The notes under the pieces are model-generated. The model did not search any database and was not told the DNA's origin. It worked only from the letters and a program-made list of their open reading frames with translations. Shown piece by piece: positions 52,539-60,853 of a stretch of DNA of 64,000 nt. The stretch's first letter is position 1, and every line of letters begins with the position of its first letter. The stretch lies in assembly GCA_030706635.1 (NCBI GenBank), contig JAUZOD010000008.1, positions 1 through 64,000 of the forward strand. Reading direction: 5' to 3'. This DNA is from Bacteroidota bacterium (lineage in GTDB: Bacteria; Bacteroidota; Bacteroidia; Chitinophagales; Chitinophagaceae). Both the position numbers and the translations under genes were made by a program.

Positions 52539-54103
52539 ATGGATGCCAACGTTATATATATCATAATTGCCGTCGTCGGCGTCATCGCAGGCGTGCTGGT
52601 GGGCAAGATGATCTTTTCCAGAAATACCAAAAAACAGATTGAAGAGGCAGACCAGCAAAGCCAGAAAATTCTTGCGGATGCCCAGCTTTCCGCCGAAAAC
52701 CTGAAAAGGAGAAGCTGCTGGAAGCCAAAGAGCGGTTTGTTCAGTTAAAGTCAGAACACGATAAGGAGGTGCTGGACAGAAACCGTAAACTCAGCGATTC
52801 CGAACTTCGGATTAAACAAAAAGAGCAGGGAATCAACCAGCGGATGGATTCCCTGGATAAGCAGGGCAAGGAAAATGAGGCCATCAAGGAAAACCTGAAC
52901 CGTCAGATAGAAGTGGTTAATCAGAAACGCACCGAATTGGAAAAACACCAGGAAGAGCATATCCGCCGTTTGGAAAAAATTTCTGCCCTTACGGCGGAAG
53001 AGGCTAAAAACCAGCTGATAGAAAGCCTGAAGAGTGAAGCTCATACCCAGGCGCTTGCCCTCCAGCAGGAGATCATTGATGATGCCCGTCAAAAAGCCAA
53101 TAAAGAAGCCCGTAAAATTATTATTCAAAGCATCCAGCGTACCGCTGCAGAACAGGCCATAGAGAATTCCATAACGGTCTTTAACCTGGAAAGTGATGAA
53201 ATCAAGGGTCAGATCATCGGACGGGAAGGCCGCAATATCCGGGCCCTGGAAGCAGCTACCGGAGTGGACCTGATCGTGGACGATACCCCGGAAGCCATCG
53301 TGCTTTCTTCTTTTGATCCGCTTCGCCGCGAAATTGCCAGGCTTGCCCTGCAGCGGCTGGTTGCGGACGGACGCATCCACCCGGCACGTATTGAAGAAGT
53401 GGTGGAGAAAACCCGCCGGCAGATTGAAGAACAGGTTGTAGAGATCGGGGAAAGAACGGTGATTGAACTGGGAATACACGGTCTTCACAAAGAACTCGTC
53501 AGGATTGTAGGTAAGATGCGCTTCCGCTCTTCTTACGGACAAAATCTCCTGATGCACAGCCGGGAAGTGGCTAATCTCTGTGCCATCATGGCTTCGGAGC
53601 TGGGCATGAATCCGAAACTGGCCAAACGCGCGGGATTATTGCACGATATTGGCAAAGTTCCGGACGAAGAAACAGAACTCAGCCATGCCTTGCTGGGAAT
53701 GAAGATTGCGGAAAAATACGGCGAAAATCCCGCTGTGGTCAACGCCATCGGGGCGCATCACGACGAAGTGGAGATGCAATATGTAATTGCTCCCATCATC
53801 CAGGCCTGCGATGCCATCAGCGGGGCCAGGCCAGGAGCAAGGCGTGAGATCATGCAGCAGTATATTCAGCGGATCAAGGATCTGGAAAACCTGGCCCTCA
53901 CCTATCCGGGCGTTGAAAAAGCCTATGCCATCCAGGCCGGACGGGAATTGCGGGTTATTGTGGAATCCGATCGCGTCTCGGATAGTGACAGCGATAAACT
54001 GAGCTTCGAAATCGCTCAGAAAATCCAAACCGAGATGACTTATCCGGGGCAGATTAAGGTAACAGTAATCCGCGAAAAGAGAGCAGTCAACGTTGCCCGG
54101 TAA
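52539..54103 (+). pseudogene. rny: Ribonuclease Y with an apparent 1-nt frameshift
   Basis: The two reading frames together give the whole of RNase Y: an N-terminal membrane helix (from MDANVIYIIIAVVGVIAG), a long coiled coil, a KH domain ([21 protein letters not shown]) and an HD domain ([16 protein letters not shown]). The frame breaks at 52701-52712, in CTGAAAAGGAGAAG: a fifth A (CTG AAA AAG GAG AAG) would restore the frame as ...[16 protein letters not shown]. The N-terminal frame stops at 52748. Because the gene is otherwise intact over 1.5 kb, this is either an assembly or sequencing homopolymer error, a recent mutation, or a programmed -1 shift. RNase Y starts mRNA decay, so loss would matter. 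Confidence 0.9.
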
Positions 54104-54141
54104 CGGACAGCAATAGTTTTTGAATTTACCAGAAACCTTGT

Positions 54142-54149
54142 TAGCTTTG
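54142..54149 (+). promoter_or_regulatory. Bacteroidota promoter of rplS
   Basis: TAGCTTTG (TAnnTTTG) is preceded by TTG at 54120-54122 with 19 nt between, the expected geometry. The rplS start codon is 20 nt downstream. Confidence 0.7.
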
Positions 54150-54168
54150 CATCCCCAAAAATCATGTT

Positions 54169-54525
54169 ATGAGCACGGCAGTAGCATATATCCACGAACA
54201 GTTAACGATAAAAAAAGAACTCCCCAAATTCAAAGCGGGGGATAATATTACCGTTAACTATAAAATCATTGAAGGCAACAAGGAACGTATCCAGAGTTTT
54301 AAAGGAGACGTAATTAAACGCCAGGGGGTCGGCCAAACTGCGACTTTTACCGTGCGCAAGATTTCCGATGCCATAGGCGTTGAAAGAACATTTCCCTTAT
54401 TTTCACCCCATATTGAGTCCGTATCGGTGAACAAAGTAGGCCGGGTCCGCCGCGCTAAACTTTATTTCCAACGGGAAAGAAGCGGGAAAAGCGCCCGCAT
54501 CAAGGAAAAGAGAATCGTTTCCTGA
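54169..54525 (+). CDS. rplS: Ribosomal protein L19
   Basis: 118 residues, the usual length. Recognisable features include FKAGDNITVNYKIIEG, the L19 signature near VEKVGRVRRAKLYF-like (SVNKVGRVRRAKLYFQRERSGKSARIKEK) and the basic C-terminus. It sits at the interface of the 50S and 30S subunits. It has its own promoter and is followed by a strong terminator, so it is a single-gene unit. Confidence 0.96.
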   Translation: MSTAVAYIHEQLTIKKELPKFKAGDNITVNYKIIEGNKERIQSFKGDVIKRQGVGQTATFTVRKISDAIGVERTFPLFSPHIESVSVNKVGRVRRAKLYFQRERSGKSARIKEKRIVS

Positions 54526-54555
54526 TTTTTTTATAAATCAACTGTTAATGATCTG

Positions 54556-54583
54556 GCGGAAGTACAATCCTTCCGCTTTTTTA
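54556..54583 (+). terminator. Rho-independent terminator after rplS
   Basis: GCGGAAG (54556-54562) pairs with CTTCCGC (54570-54576) around a 7-nt loop and is followed by six T. It lies 30 nt after the rplS stop. Confidence 0.9.
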
Positions 54584-54595
54584 TTTTCAAAGGAT

Positions 54596-54603
54596 TATCT
54601 TTG
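54596..54603 (+). promoter_or_regulatory. Bacteroidota -7 element of tatA
   Basis: TATCTTTG lies 20 nt before the tatA ATG, directly after the rplS terminator. The -33 region is T-rich without a clear TTG. Confidence 0.55.
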
Positions 54604-54623
54604 GGGTCTTAAAAGATAAGACT

Positions 54624-54905
54624 ATGTTCAGCCATTTCCTGCAGAGTTTATTCCTGTTGTCGGCACCCGGCGGATCAGAATGGATTCTGATTATCCTTGC
54701 GGTACTGATCCTTTTCGGAGGAAGAAAAATTCCTGAATTCATGCGTGGACTCGGCCGCGGGATGCGCGAATTCAACGATGCCAAGAACAACGTGAAAAAA
54801 GAATTTGAGGATGGAATGAATGAGCCGAGGGAATCAACGCCACCTGTAACGTCAACACCAACGTCTTCAGCTACCCAAACTTCTGCTAACAACTCAGCGA
54901 ACTGA
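54624..54905 (+). CDS. tatA: Twin-arginine translocase subunit TatA
   Basis: 93 residues. One N-terminal membrane helix (about 18-36, EWILIILAVLILFGGRKIPEF) leads through the FGG-K-P hinge into an amphipathic helix (MRGLGRGMREFNDAKNNVKKEFED), followed by a Thr/Ser-rich tail. This is the TatA/E layout. It assembles the Tat protein-conducting pore. No tatC is next to it. Confidence 0.92.
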   Translation: MFSHFLQSLFLLSAPGGSEWILIILAVLILFGGRKIPEFMRGLGRGMREFNDAKNNVKKEFEDGMNEPRESTPPVTSTPTSSATQTSANNSAN

Positions 54906-54963
54906 TAAACCCGGCTGAACCTGCCGGTCTTTGTACGTTTCGCTGATTGTGTAGTCACCACGC

Positions 54964-56421
54964 TTGTTTACCTTCTCCTCCATATGTGAATACCATCAGG
55001 CTCTGTTCGCAGGGTCCATTTCCTGCCGGGAAGCAGTTTCTTATTATCTGGAACGGATTCATCGCCTAAGCCATTTAAACGCCTTTGTATCATTGTACGA
55101 AGCGGAGGCATTTTCCGCTGCCGACCGGCTCGACGAGGACAGAAGGTCCGGGCGTCAGCCTGGAAAGCTCCATGGGGTGGTGATTGGCATTAAGGATGTG
55201 CTCTGTTACAAAGATCATCTGGTAACTGCCTCTTCTAAAATTCTCGAAGGTTTTAATCCGCTTTACAATGCCACCGCCGTAGAACGGCTGCTGAAGGAAG
55301 GGGCTATTTTAATAGGTCACCTGAACTGTGATGAATTCGCCATGGGTTCGAGCAATGAGAATTCCGTTTATGGCCGGGTAAAAAACGCCCTGGATCCGGA
55401 CCTGGTGGCCGGGGGATCCTCGGGCGGATCAGCGGTAGCCGTTCAGGCCGGCCTTTGTATGGCTTCCCTGGGCAGCGATACCGGAGGCTCTGTCCGTCAG
55501 CCGGCCGATTTTTGCGGCGTCATTGGGCTGAAACCGACTTATGGGCGGGTTTCCCGGTACGGCCTGATCGCTTATGCTTCCTCCTTTGACCAAATCGGGA
55601 TTTTTGGCAGAACCATTGCCGATACCGCTCTCGTGCTGGAAGTGATATCCGGATTTGATGGCCGGGACAGTACTTCTTCCCGCCAGCCCGTTCCGGCATT
55701 TGCGGCAGGTTTAAAGGATCCTGTTTCCAGGTACCGGATTGCCGTGCTGAAAGAGGCGCTACAGCACCCGTCATTGGATCCGGAAATCCGGGATCAGCTC
55801 ACCGGGTTTATTGGCGAACTGAAGAATGCGGGTCATCTGGTGGAAGAAATATCATTCGATCTGCTCGACTTCATCGTACCCGCCTATTATATATTGACCA
55901 CGGCCGAAGCTTCTTCCAATTTATCCCGTTTTGATGGGGTGCGTTATGGAATAAGAACCGGGGATAAGGAAGCCCGATATCCTGATTTTTACCGGAAAAC
56001 CAGATCCGAAGGCTTTGGCAAAGAAGTAAAAAGAAGGATTCTCCTCGGAACCTTTGTTTTGAGTTCCGGATATTATGAAGCCTATTTTACCAGGGCGCAA
56101 CAGGTAAGAAAAATTTTAACAGATAGAACGAGATTGATATTCAATCAGTTCGACATAATTCTCACTCCCACAGTCCCAACCACCGCTTTTCGCGCCGGAG
56201 ACAAAATTACCGATCCGGTTGCGATGTATCTCGCTGATTTATATACAGTTTATGCAAATCTGGTGGGCATTCCGGGCATTTCTTTACCCCTTTTTCATCA
56301 TTCAAATGGCATGCCTTTTGGGGTGCAGGCTATGACAAACCAATTTCAGGAATTATCTTTACTCCAGTTCTCCTGCGAACTGATTCAACAATATAAGTCC
56401 TACGAAATTCCGACTTTATGA
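54964..56421 (+). CDS. gatA: Asp-tRNA(Asn)/Glu-tRNA(Gln) amidotransferase subunit A
   Basis: 485 residues. The start is a TTG at 54964, because the only in-frame stop (TAG) is 12 nt upstream and no ATG falls before the conserved N-terminus MFTFSSICEYHQALFAG. The amidase signature is clear: GIKDVLC (Lys), GGSSGGSAVAVQAG and GSDTGGSVRQPADFCG with the cis-Ser/Ser pair. GatA releases ammonia from glutamine for GatB. gatB and gatC are not adjacent. It starts 58 nt after tatA. Confidence 0.93.
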   Translation: MFTFSSICEYHQALFAGSISCREAVSYYLERIHRLSHLNAFVSLYEAEAFSAADRLDEDRRSGRQPGKLHGVVIGIKDVLCYKDHLVTASSKILEGFNPLYNATAVERLLKEGAILIGHLNCDEFAMGSSNENSVYGRVKNALDPDLVAGGSSGGSAVAVQAGLCMASLGSDTGGSVRQPADFCGVIGLKPTYGRVSRYGLIAYASSFDQIGIFGRTIADTALVLEVISGFDGRDSTSSRQPVPAFAAGLKDPVSRYRIAVLKEALQHPSLDPEIRDQLTGFIGELKNAGHLVEEISFDLLDFIVPAYYILTTAEASSNLSRFDGVRYGIRTGDKEARYPDFYRKTRSEGFGKEVKRRILLGTFVLSSGYYEAYFTRAQQVRKILTDRTRLIFNQFDIILTPTVPTTAFRAGDKITDPVAMYLADLYTVYANLVGIPGISLPLFHHSNGMPFGVQAMTNQFQELSLLQFSCELIQQYKSYEIPTL

Positions 56422-56528
56422 AAACCGGATCAACGAGCTACAATTTCCGGTAACTACAATCCGCAATCCATCCCTTGAAAAATTTATAAGCCGCATTTTC
56501 CGGTTTATAAATCTTTAAGCTTTAAGAG

Positions 56529-57593
56529 ATGAAAAGACTTTTATTGTTGGGCTTTGCATTCATTGCCCTTGTGCTGAATTCCCGTGCAGATGCCTTAAAG
56601 AGAGACAAAACTTCCGTTTCACTTTGTTTACCCATCGACACCAGCGACCTCAGTAACGGCTTGGATAATCTGTTTCTGGCCTCGGTCAGGGGCAGCAACG
56701 GAGCCCTGCTGAATCCCCGTGCGATAAACTATGTGAAGGATTTCATGGCCAAGAACAGGAAAGATCTCGAGGAAATCCAGTCTGCCGGACGCTCTTATTT
56801 AAGACTGATTGACGGTATTTTAAGCCAATACGGGCTTCCCAGCCAGCTTAAATACCTGGCCATGATTGAATCCGAACTCAAACCTACGGCAGTTTCCTGC
56901 GTTGGGGCAGCGGGTCCCTGGCAATTAATGCCGGCCACAGCCCGCATTTTGGGCCTTAAGGTGAACCGCAGGGTGGATGAAAGGAAAAACTACCGGAAGA
57001 GCACCCAGGCAGCGGCCGCTTACCTGAAAGACCTGTATGCCGAATTCGGCGATTGGCTACTGGTGATTGCAGCCTATAATGGCGGGGACGGCAATGTTTA
57101 CCGGGCGATGAAGAGAAGCCATAGCACCAATTTCTGGAATCTTGAGTATTATTTACCCAGGGAATCCAGGAACCATGTAAAAAAATTCATTGGCACCCAG
57201 TATACGCTGGAAGGTCAGGGTAGTGTAACCACCCTTACCAAAAAAGAAGCAGCCGAACAGCTTTCCGGATCATCCATGTATGTTTTTACCAGAAAAATAA
57301 ATAAGGACGAGGATGCAAATGCAAAAACACTTACTGTTTCCGGCAAATATAATGCAACGGCCATTTCCAAATATGTCCTCATGGATATGGGAGACTTTAA
57401 CCGTTATAATCCGGATTTCGACAAGGTGATGGCCAGTGATAATAATAGCTATGACCTGAAGCTGCCTGCTGATAAAATGGATCTTTTTGTATCAGACAAA
57501 TACCAGATCCTGAATGAGTCCGTGCAGCAGTTGATGATGGAAGAAAATATAGAGGAAAATAACAAGACTATTGCAGGAATTGTCCGTAAATAA
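56529..57593 (+). CDS. Membrane-bound lytic transglycosylase D-like
   Basis: 354 residues with an N-terminal signal peptide (about 1-20, ending SRA-DA). The catalytic domain is at about 90-230: the Glu in AMIESELKPT (Glu114) is the acid of the SLT fold, followed by GPWQLMPATA and AAYNGGDGNVYRAM. It resembles MltD but is short and ends in a helical tail without an obvious LysM repeat. It cuts peptidoglycan strands between MurNAc and GlcNAc. A hairpin at 56479-56511 lies just upstream. Confidence 0.85.
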   Translation: MKRLLLLGFAFIALVLNSRADALKRDKTSVSLCLPIDTSDLSNGLDNLFLASVRGSNGALLNPRAINYVKDFMAKNRKDLEEIQSAGRSYLRLIDGILSQYGLPSQLKYLAMIESELKPTAVSCVGAAGPWQLMPATARILGLKVNRRVDERKNYRKSTQAAAAYLKDLYAEFGDWLLVIAAYNGGDGNVYRAMKRSHSTNFWNLEYYLPRESRNHVKKFIGTQYTLEGQGSVTTLTKKEAAEQLSGSSMYVFTRKINKDEDANAKTLTVSGKYNATAISKYVLMDMGDFNRYNPDFDKVMASDNNSYDLKLPADKMDLFVSDKYQILNESVQQLMMEENIEENNKTIAGIVRK

Positions 57594-57620
57594 ATAACAA
57601 GGTCGCTTTCATTAACCGTA

Positions 57621-57652
57621 CCCCTGGCCTTCACCTTCAGGCAGGGGTTTTT
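57621..57652 (+). terminator. Terminator of the lytic transglycosylase gene
   Basis: CCCCTG (57621-57626) pairs with CAGGGG (57642-57647), followed by five T. It lies 27 nt after the stop and overlaps the last codons of the convergent pabB gene. Confidence 0.75.
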
Positions 57653-58938
57653 AGTATTTCTTCCATTGCGGAGATCTTCATCAGGCATTCTTCATATTCT
57701 TTTTCCGGATCACTGCCGGAAGTAATGCCCGAGCCGGCAAAATAAGCGAGATAATGGTTATGCTGGTTATACAGCAGACTTCTGATGACCACATTGAAAT
57801 CAAAATCCTGATTGGGTTTCACATAACCAACAGCGCCTGAAAATAATCCGCGTTTTGTTTTTTCATATTGCTCAATTAATTCCAGTACCCGTTTCTTGGG
57901 CGCCCCGGTCATGGACCCCATGGGAAAGGTAGACGAGATCATCTCCGTCCAGTGCAACCCCGGTTTCAACCTGCCTTGTATTGTAGAAATCATCTGATGA
58001 ACCTGGGGGAAACTATAAATGCCAAAAAGCTCTTCCACTTTTACCGTATCCGGCTTACAAATACGGGAAAGGTCGTTGCGTACCAGATCAACCACCATTA
58101 CATTTTCGGCACGGTCTTTTTCGCTGTTCAGCAAACTCTGCCTCAATTCTTCATCCTGCTGTTTGTTCTGCAGGTCCCTGGGGGCTGTGCCCTTGATGGG
58201 TTGTGAGACAATCAGGTCGCCCCTCCTTTTCAGGTATCTTTCAGGGCTGGCGCAGAGTAAAAATTTTCCTGCCAGAGTATAATAGGCCGAAAAAGGGGAT
58301 GGAGAAATCCGGTTCAGCGCCTGGAACAGCGGCATCGGATCTATGATTGCCTGTTCTGCATAAAACTCCTGACAGAAATTAATTTCGTAACAATCCCCGC
58401 GTAAAATATGTTCCTTCAACCGCTCAACAATGTGAATATATTCCGCTTTCTGCAAACGTTGACGGATAACGGTTTCCGGCAATTGTTCTTTAACTTCTAC
58501 ATGCGCGGAAGCCGCCTGGATTTCACTTAATATCCTGTCATGCTGGTCCTGAAACGATCCGATACTTAAGCGGTCATGGTTTAACAGGATGATGGTTTCC
58601 GGAATAAAAAAGAAAAGGTCGGGAAAGCCGATGGCATCCGGCAGATGAGCAGGAACCGATTCCGTTTCGGATTTCAGGTCAAACGAGAGATGACCAAAAA
58701 GCCAGTCATTCTGTTGTGAAGAAAAATGTTTGAGTTGATTGAAAGCATCGCCTGCCCGAGCCTCCACACGGGATCTTTCTCCAACGGCAGCAATACACTC
58801 GAAAGAGTGTGTGCTGGATTTGTATTGCTGGTTATCCAAAAAACAACAGGTATTAAACCGGGCTGACCAATTTAATACCTGTTGTTTTACTTTATACAGA
58901 TCGTGTACGGGAAAAGAAACAAAAGCGCGGCTAGCCAT
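57637..58938 (-). CDS. pabB: Aminodeoxychorismate synthase component I
   Basis: 433 residues, chorismate-binding fold. The motif PIKGTAPR distinguishes PabB from TrpE-type PIAGT, and VMVVDLVRNDLSRIC, GSMTGAPKKRVLELIE and the C-terminal AGSGITSGSDPEKEYEE are present. It makes 4-amino-4-deoxychorismate for folate synthesis, using ammonia from a PabA subunit that is not next to it. The first 50 codons contain two unusual inverted repeats (58840-58888 and 58795-58810). It starts 14 nt after the acidic-protein gene. Confidence 0.93.
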   Translation of the reverse strand: MASRAFVSFPVHDLYKVKQQVLNWSARFNTCCFLDNQQYKSSTHSFECIAAVGERSRVEARAGDAFNQLKHFSSQQNDWLFGHLSFDLKSETESVPAHLPDAIGFPDLFFFIPETIILLNHDRLSIGSFQDQHDRILSEIQAASAHVEVKEQLPETVIRQRLQKAEYIHIVERLKEHILRGDCYEINFCQEFYAEQAIIDPMPLFQALNRISPSPFSAYYTLAGKFLLCASPERYLKRRGDLIVSQPIKGTAPRDLQNKQQDEELRQSLLNSEKDRAENVMVVDLVRNDLSRICKPDTVKVEELFGIYSFPQVHQMISTIQGRLKPGLHWTEMISSTFPMGSMTGAPKKRVLELIEQYEKTKRGLFSGAVGYVKPNQDFDFNVVIRSLLYNQHNHYLAYFAGSGITSGSDPEKEYEECLMKISAMEEILKTPA

Positions 58939-58952
58939 GGAGGTTACTCCGG

Positions 58953-59420
58953 TTAAAAATCATCCTCTTCTTCTTCAAAGCCATTGTCATTAAAGAGATC
59001 CAGGTTTTTGAATTCATCATCCAGCCCCAGATCATCTTCGTCGCTTCCCTTGGCCGTCTTTTTCCCGGGAACGGCCGTGCCCCCTTTCTTGGCTTTGGAA
59101 CGGGGAATATCAAATTCATCAAAATCAGGATCCCATTCCTCATCCTCTTCCACCTTATCCCATTCATCCACTTCATCTTCTTCAGAGGCGTCGTCATCGT
59201 CGTCTTCGTCCTCATCATCTCCTTTCTTTTTTGATTTTGGAGAAGATGTCTTAGCCGTCTTTTTTGATAACGTTTTCGGAGTTTCAACCTCGTCATCATC
59301 GTCATCCTCGTCGTCGTCTTCCTTTACTTTTTTTGAGGAAGGTTTCGCGGCAGTTGGCTTCGATGGTGCAGGTGCGGATTTTTTTGAATCCTTTTTCTCC
59401 TTATCAGATTTTGATGCCAT
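58953..59420 (-). CDS. Acidic low-complexity protein
   Basis: 155 residues dominated by Asp, Glu, Lys and Ser: MASKSDKEKKDSKKSA, then Asp runs (five and six in a row) and Glu-rich segments, ending GFEEEEDDF. It starts Lys-rich and becomes acidic, with no secondary domain. The reading frame is real because codon use is consistent and it fills the operon gap between purA and pabB. Intrinsically disordered; function unknown. The antisense frame, Ser-rich, is a shadow. Confidence 0.75.
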   Translation of the reverse strand: MASKSDKEKKDSKKSAPAPSKPTAAKPSSKKVKEDDDEDDDDDEVETPKTLSKKTAKTSSPKSKKKGDDEDEDDDDDASEEDEVDEWDKVEEDEEWDPDFDEFDIPRSKAKKGGTAVPGKKTAKGSDEDDLGLDDEFKNLDLFNDNGFEEEEDDF

Positions 59421-59509
59421 ATTCCAATAAGATTAGATTGTAAAATTTCAGCGAAGTTTTTAAACCTCCAAATTTTTTTAAAAAGATTTTTTGGGTTCGC
59501 CGGTCCGGG

Positions 59510-60775
59510 TCAGATATTTTCTATCAGTTGGTTACGACCCGGGCCATTGGATATATAGGAAACTTTAACTTTCAGGTATTTATCTATGAAAGAAATATAT
59601 GCTCTCATCGGTCCGGGCAGCTCTCCGTAGCTCCGGATGGCGGTAATATCCGATTTCCAGCCGGCAAAAGAGGACAGGATGGGTTTTATGCTATGCTGGA
59701 GCATCTGGAAAGGAACCTCAGCAGTCTCTTTTCCATCGATCTGGTATTTGCAGCACACTTCCAGTTTTTCAAAATCATCCAGCACGTCGGCCTTGGTCAT
59801 CACCAGGTTGGTAACCCCGTTGAGCATGCAGGCATACCGAAGGGCCACCAGATCAATCCAGCCACAGCGCCGTGGCCGCCCGGTAGTAGCTCCGAATTCG
59901 GCACCGGCCTTGCGGATACGATCGCCCGTTTCGTCAGAAAGCTCAGTAGGAAAAGGACCACTCCCCACACGCGTGCAGTAGGCCTTGGTCACGCCAATAA
60001 CATCCCGGATCTTCTGGGGAGCGATACCAAGCCCGGTACAAACGCCCGCCGAAATGGTGTTGGAAGATGTAACAAAGGGAAAAGTGCCAAAATCAACATC
60101 CAGCATGCTTCCCTGCGCCCCTTCAGCGAGAACAGTCTGGCCCTGACTGATCTTATCGTTGATGAAATATTCCCCGGGTACAATTTTAAATTGCCGCATG
60201 AATTCCAATGCCTCAAAAAATTCTTCTTCCCAGGCAGAAACATCCTCCTGAAAATGAAGACCGTCCAACAATTTCTGATGTTTTAGCCGGAGCCTGATGT
60301 ATTGTGTCGTGAAACTTTTATCCAGCAGGTCGCCTACCCGCAGCCCGTTCCGACCCGTTTTATCCATATAGGCCGGCCCGATCCCCTTTAAGGTGGACCC
60401 GATCTTTTCATTTCCTTTTGAAAGTTCGGAAGCTTTATCGAGGGCCCGGTGGGTGGGAAGAATGATGTGCGCCCGCTGCGCGATGTACAGATTCTTCCGG
60501 TAATCGATGCCAAATGATTTTACCGATTCACATTCTCTTTTCAGGGTAACAGGGTCGAGCACTACCCCATTACCGATCAGGTTAACGGTATTTTCGTGGA
60601 AGATGCCGGATGGTATCTGATGAAGAACGATCTTTTGATCATTCACATAAAGCGTATGCCCGGCATTGGGCCCACCCTGGAACCGGGCAATAACATCGTA
60701 TCGGGGTGCGAAATAATCCACAATCTTGCCCTTACCCTCATCGCCCCATTGCAGGCCTAAAATAACATCAACCAT
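59510..60775 (-). CDS. purA: Adenylosuccinate synthetase
   Basis: 421 residues. The GTP-binding loop GDEGKGK appears near residue 12, followed by GGPNAGHTL and KGIGPAYMDK. It converts IMP and aspartate, with GTP, into adenylosuccinate in AMP synthesis. It lies between relA/spoT (upstream, 78 nt) and the acidic protein (downstream), so the four minus-strand genes may form one operon. Confidence 0.97.
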   Translation of the reverse strand: MVDVILGLQWGDEGKGKIVDYFAPRYDVIARFQGGPNAGHTLYVNDQKIVLHQIPSGIFHENTVNLIGNGVVLDPVTLKRECESVKSFGIDYRKNLYIAQRAHIILPTHRALDKASELSKGNEKIGSTLKGIGPAYMDKTGRNGLRVGDLLDKSFTTQYIRLRLKHQKLLDGLHFQEDVSAWEEEFFEALEFMRQFKIVPGEYFINDKISQGQTVLAEGAQGSMLDVDFGTFPFVTSSNTISAGVCTGLGIAPQKIRDVIGVTKAYCTRVGSGPFPTELSDETGDRIRKAGAEFGATTGRPRRCGWIDLVALRYACMLNGVTNLVMTKADVLDDFEKLEVCCKYQIDGKETAEVPFQMLQHSIKPILSSFAGWKSDITAIRSYGELPGPMRAYISFIDKYLKVKVSYISNGPGRNQLIENI

Positions 60776-60806
60776 CAGTAGTGATTTGCAGTTTACCGGA
60801 AAGCCG

Positions 60807-60814
60807 CAAAAATA
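60807..60814 (-). promoter_or_regulatory. Candidate -7 element of purA
   Basis: Plus-strand CAAAAATA reads TATTTTTG on the minus strand, 31 nt upstream of the purA start. The spacing to any -33 TTG is not ideal, so it is a weak candidate. Confidence 0.35.
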
Positions 60815-60853
60815 AGTGAATGGAAATCAATGAGAAATTATTTTCATTTTTCA

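Noticed and set aside
56479..56511. Hairpin before the lytic transglycosylase gene as a gatA terminator
   Set aside because: The stem is AT-rich with a mismatch and lacks a U-tract on the plus strand, so I did not call it a terminator.
58984..59430. Ser-rich 148-codon plus-strand frame
   Set aside because: It is the reverse strand of the Asp/Glu-rich codons of the acidic protein (GAT/GAA read as ATC/TTC), so its Ser-rich content is a by-product.
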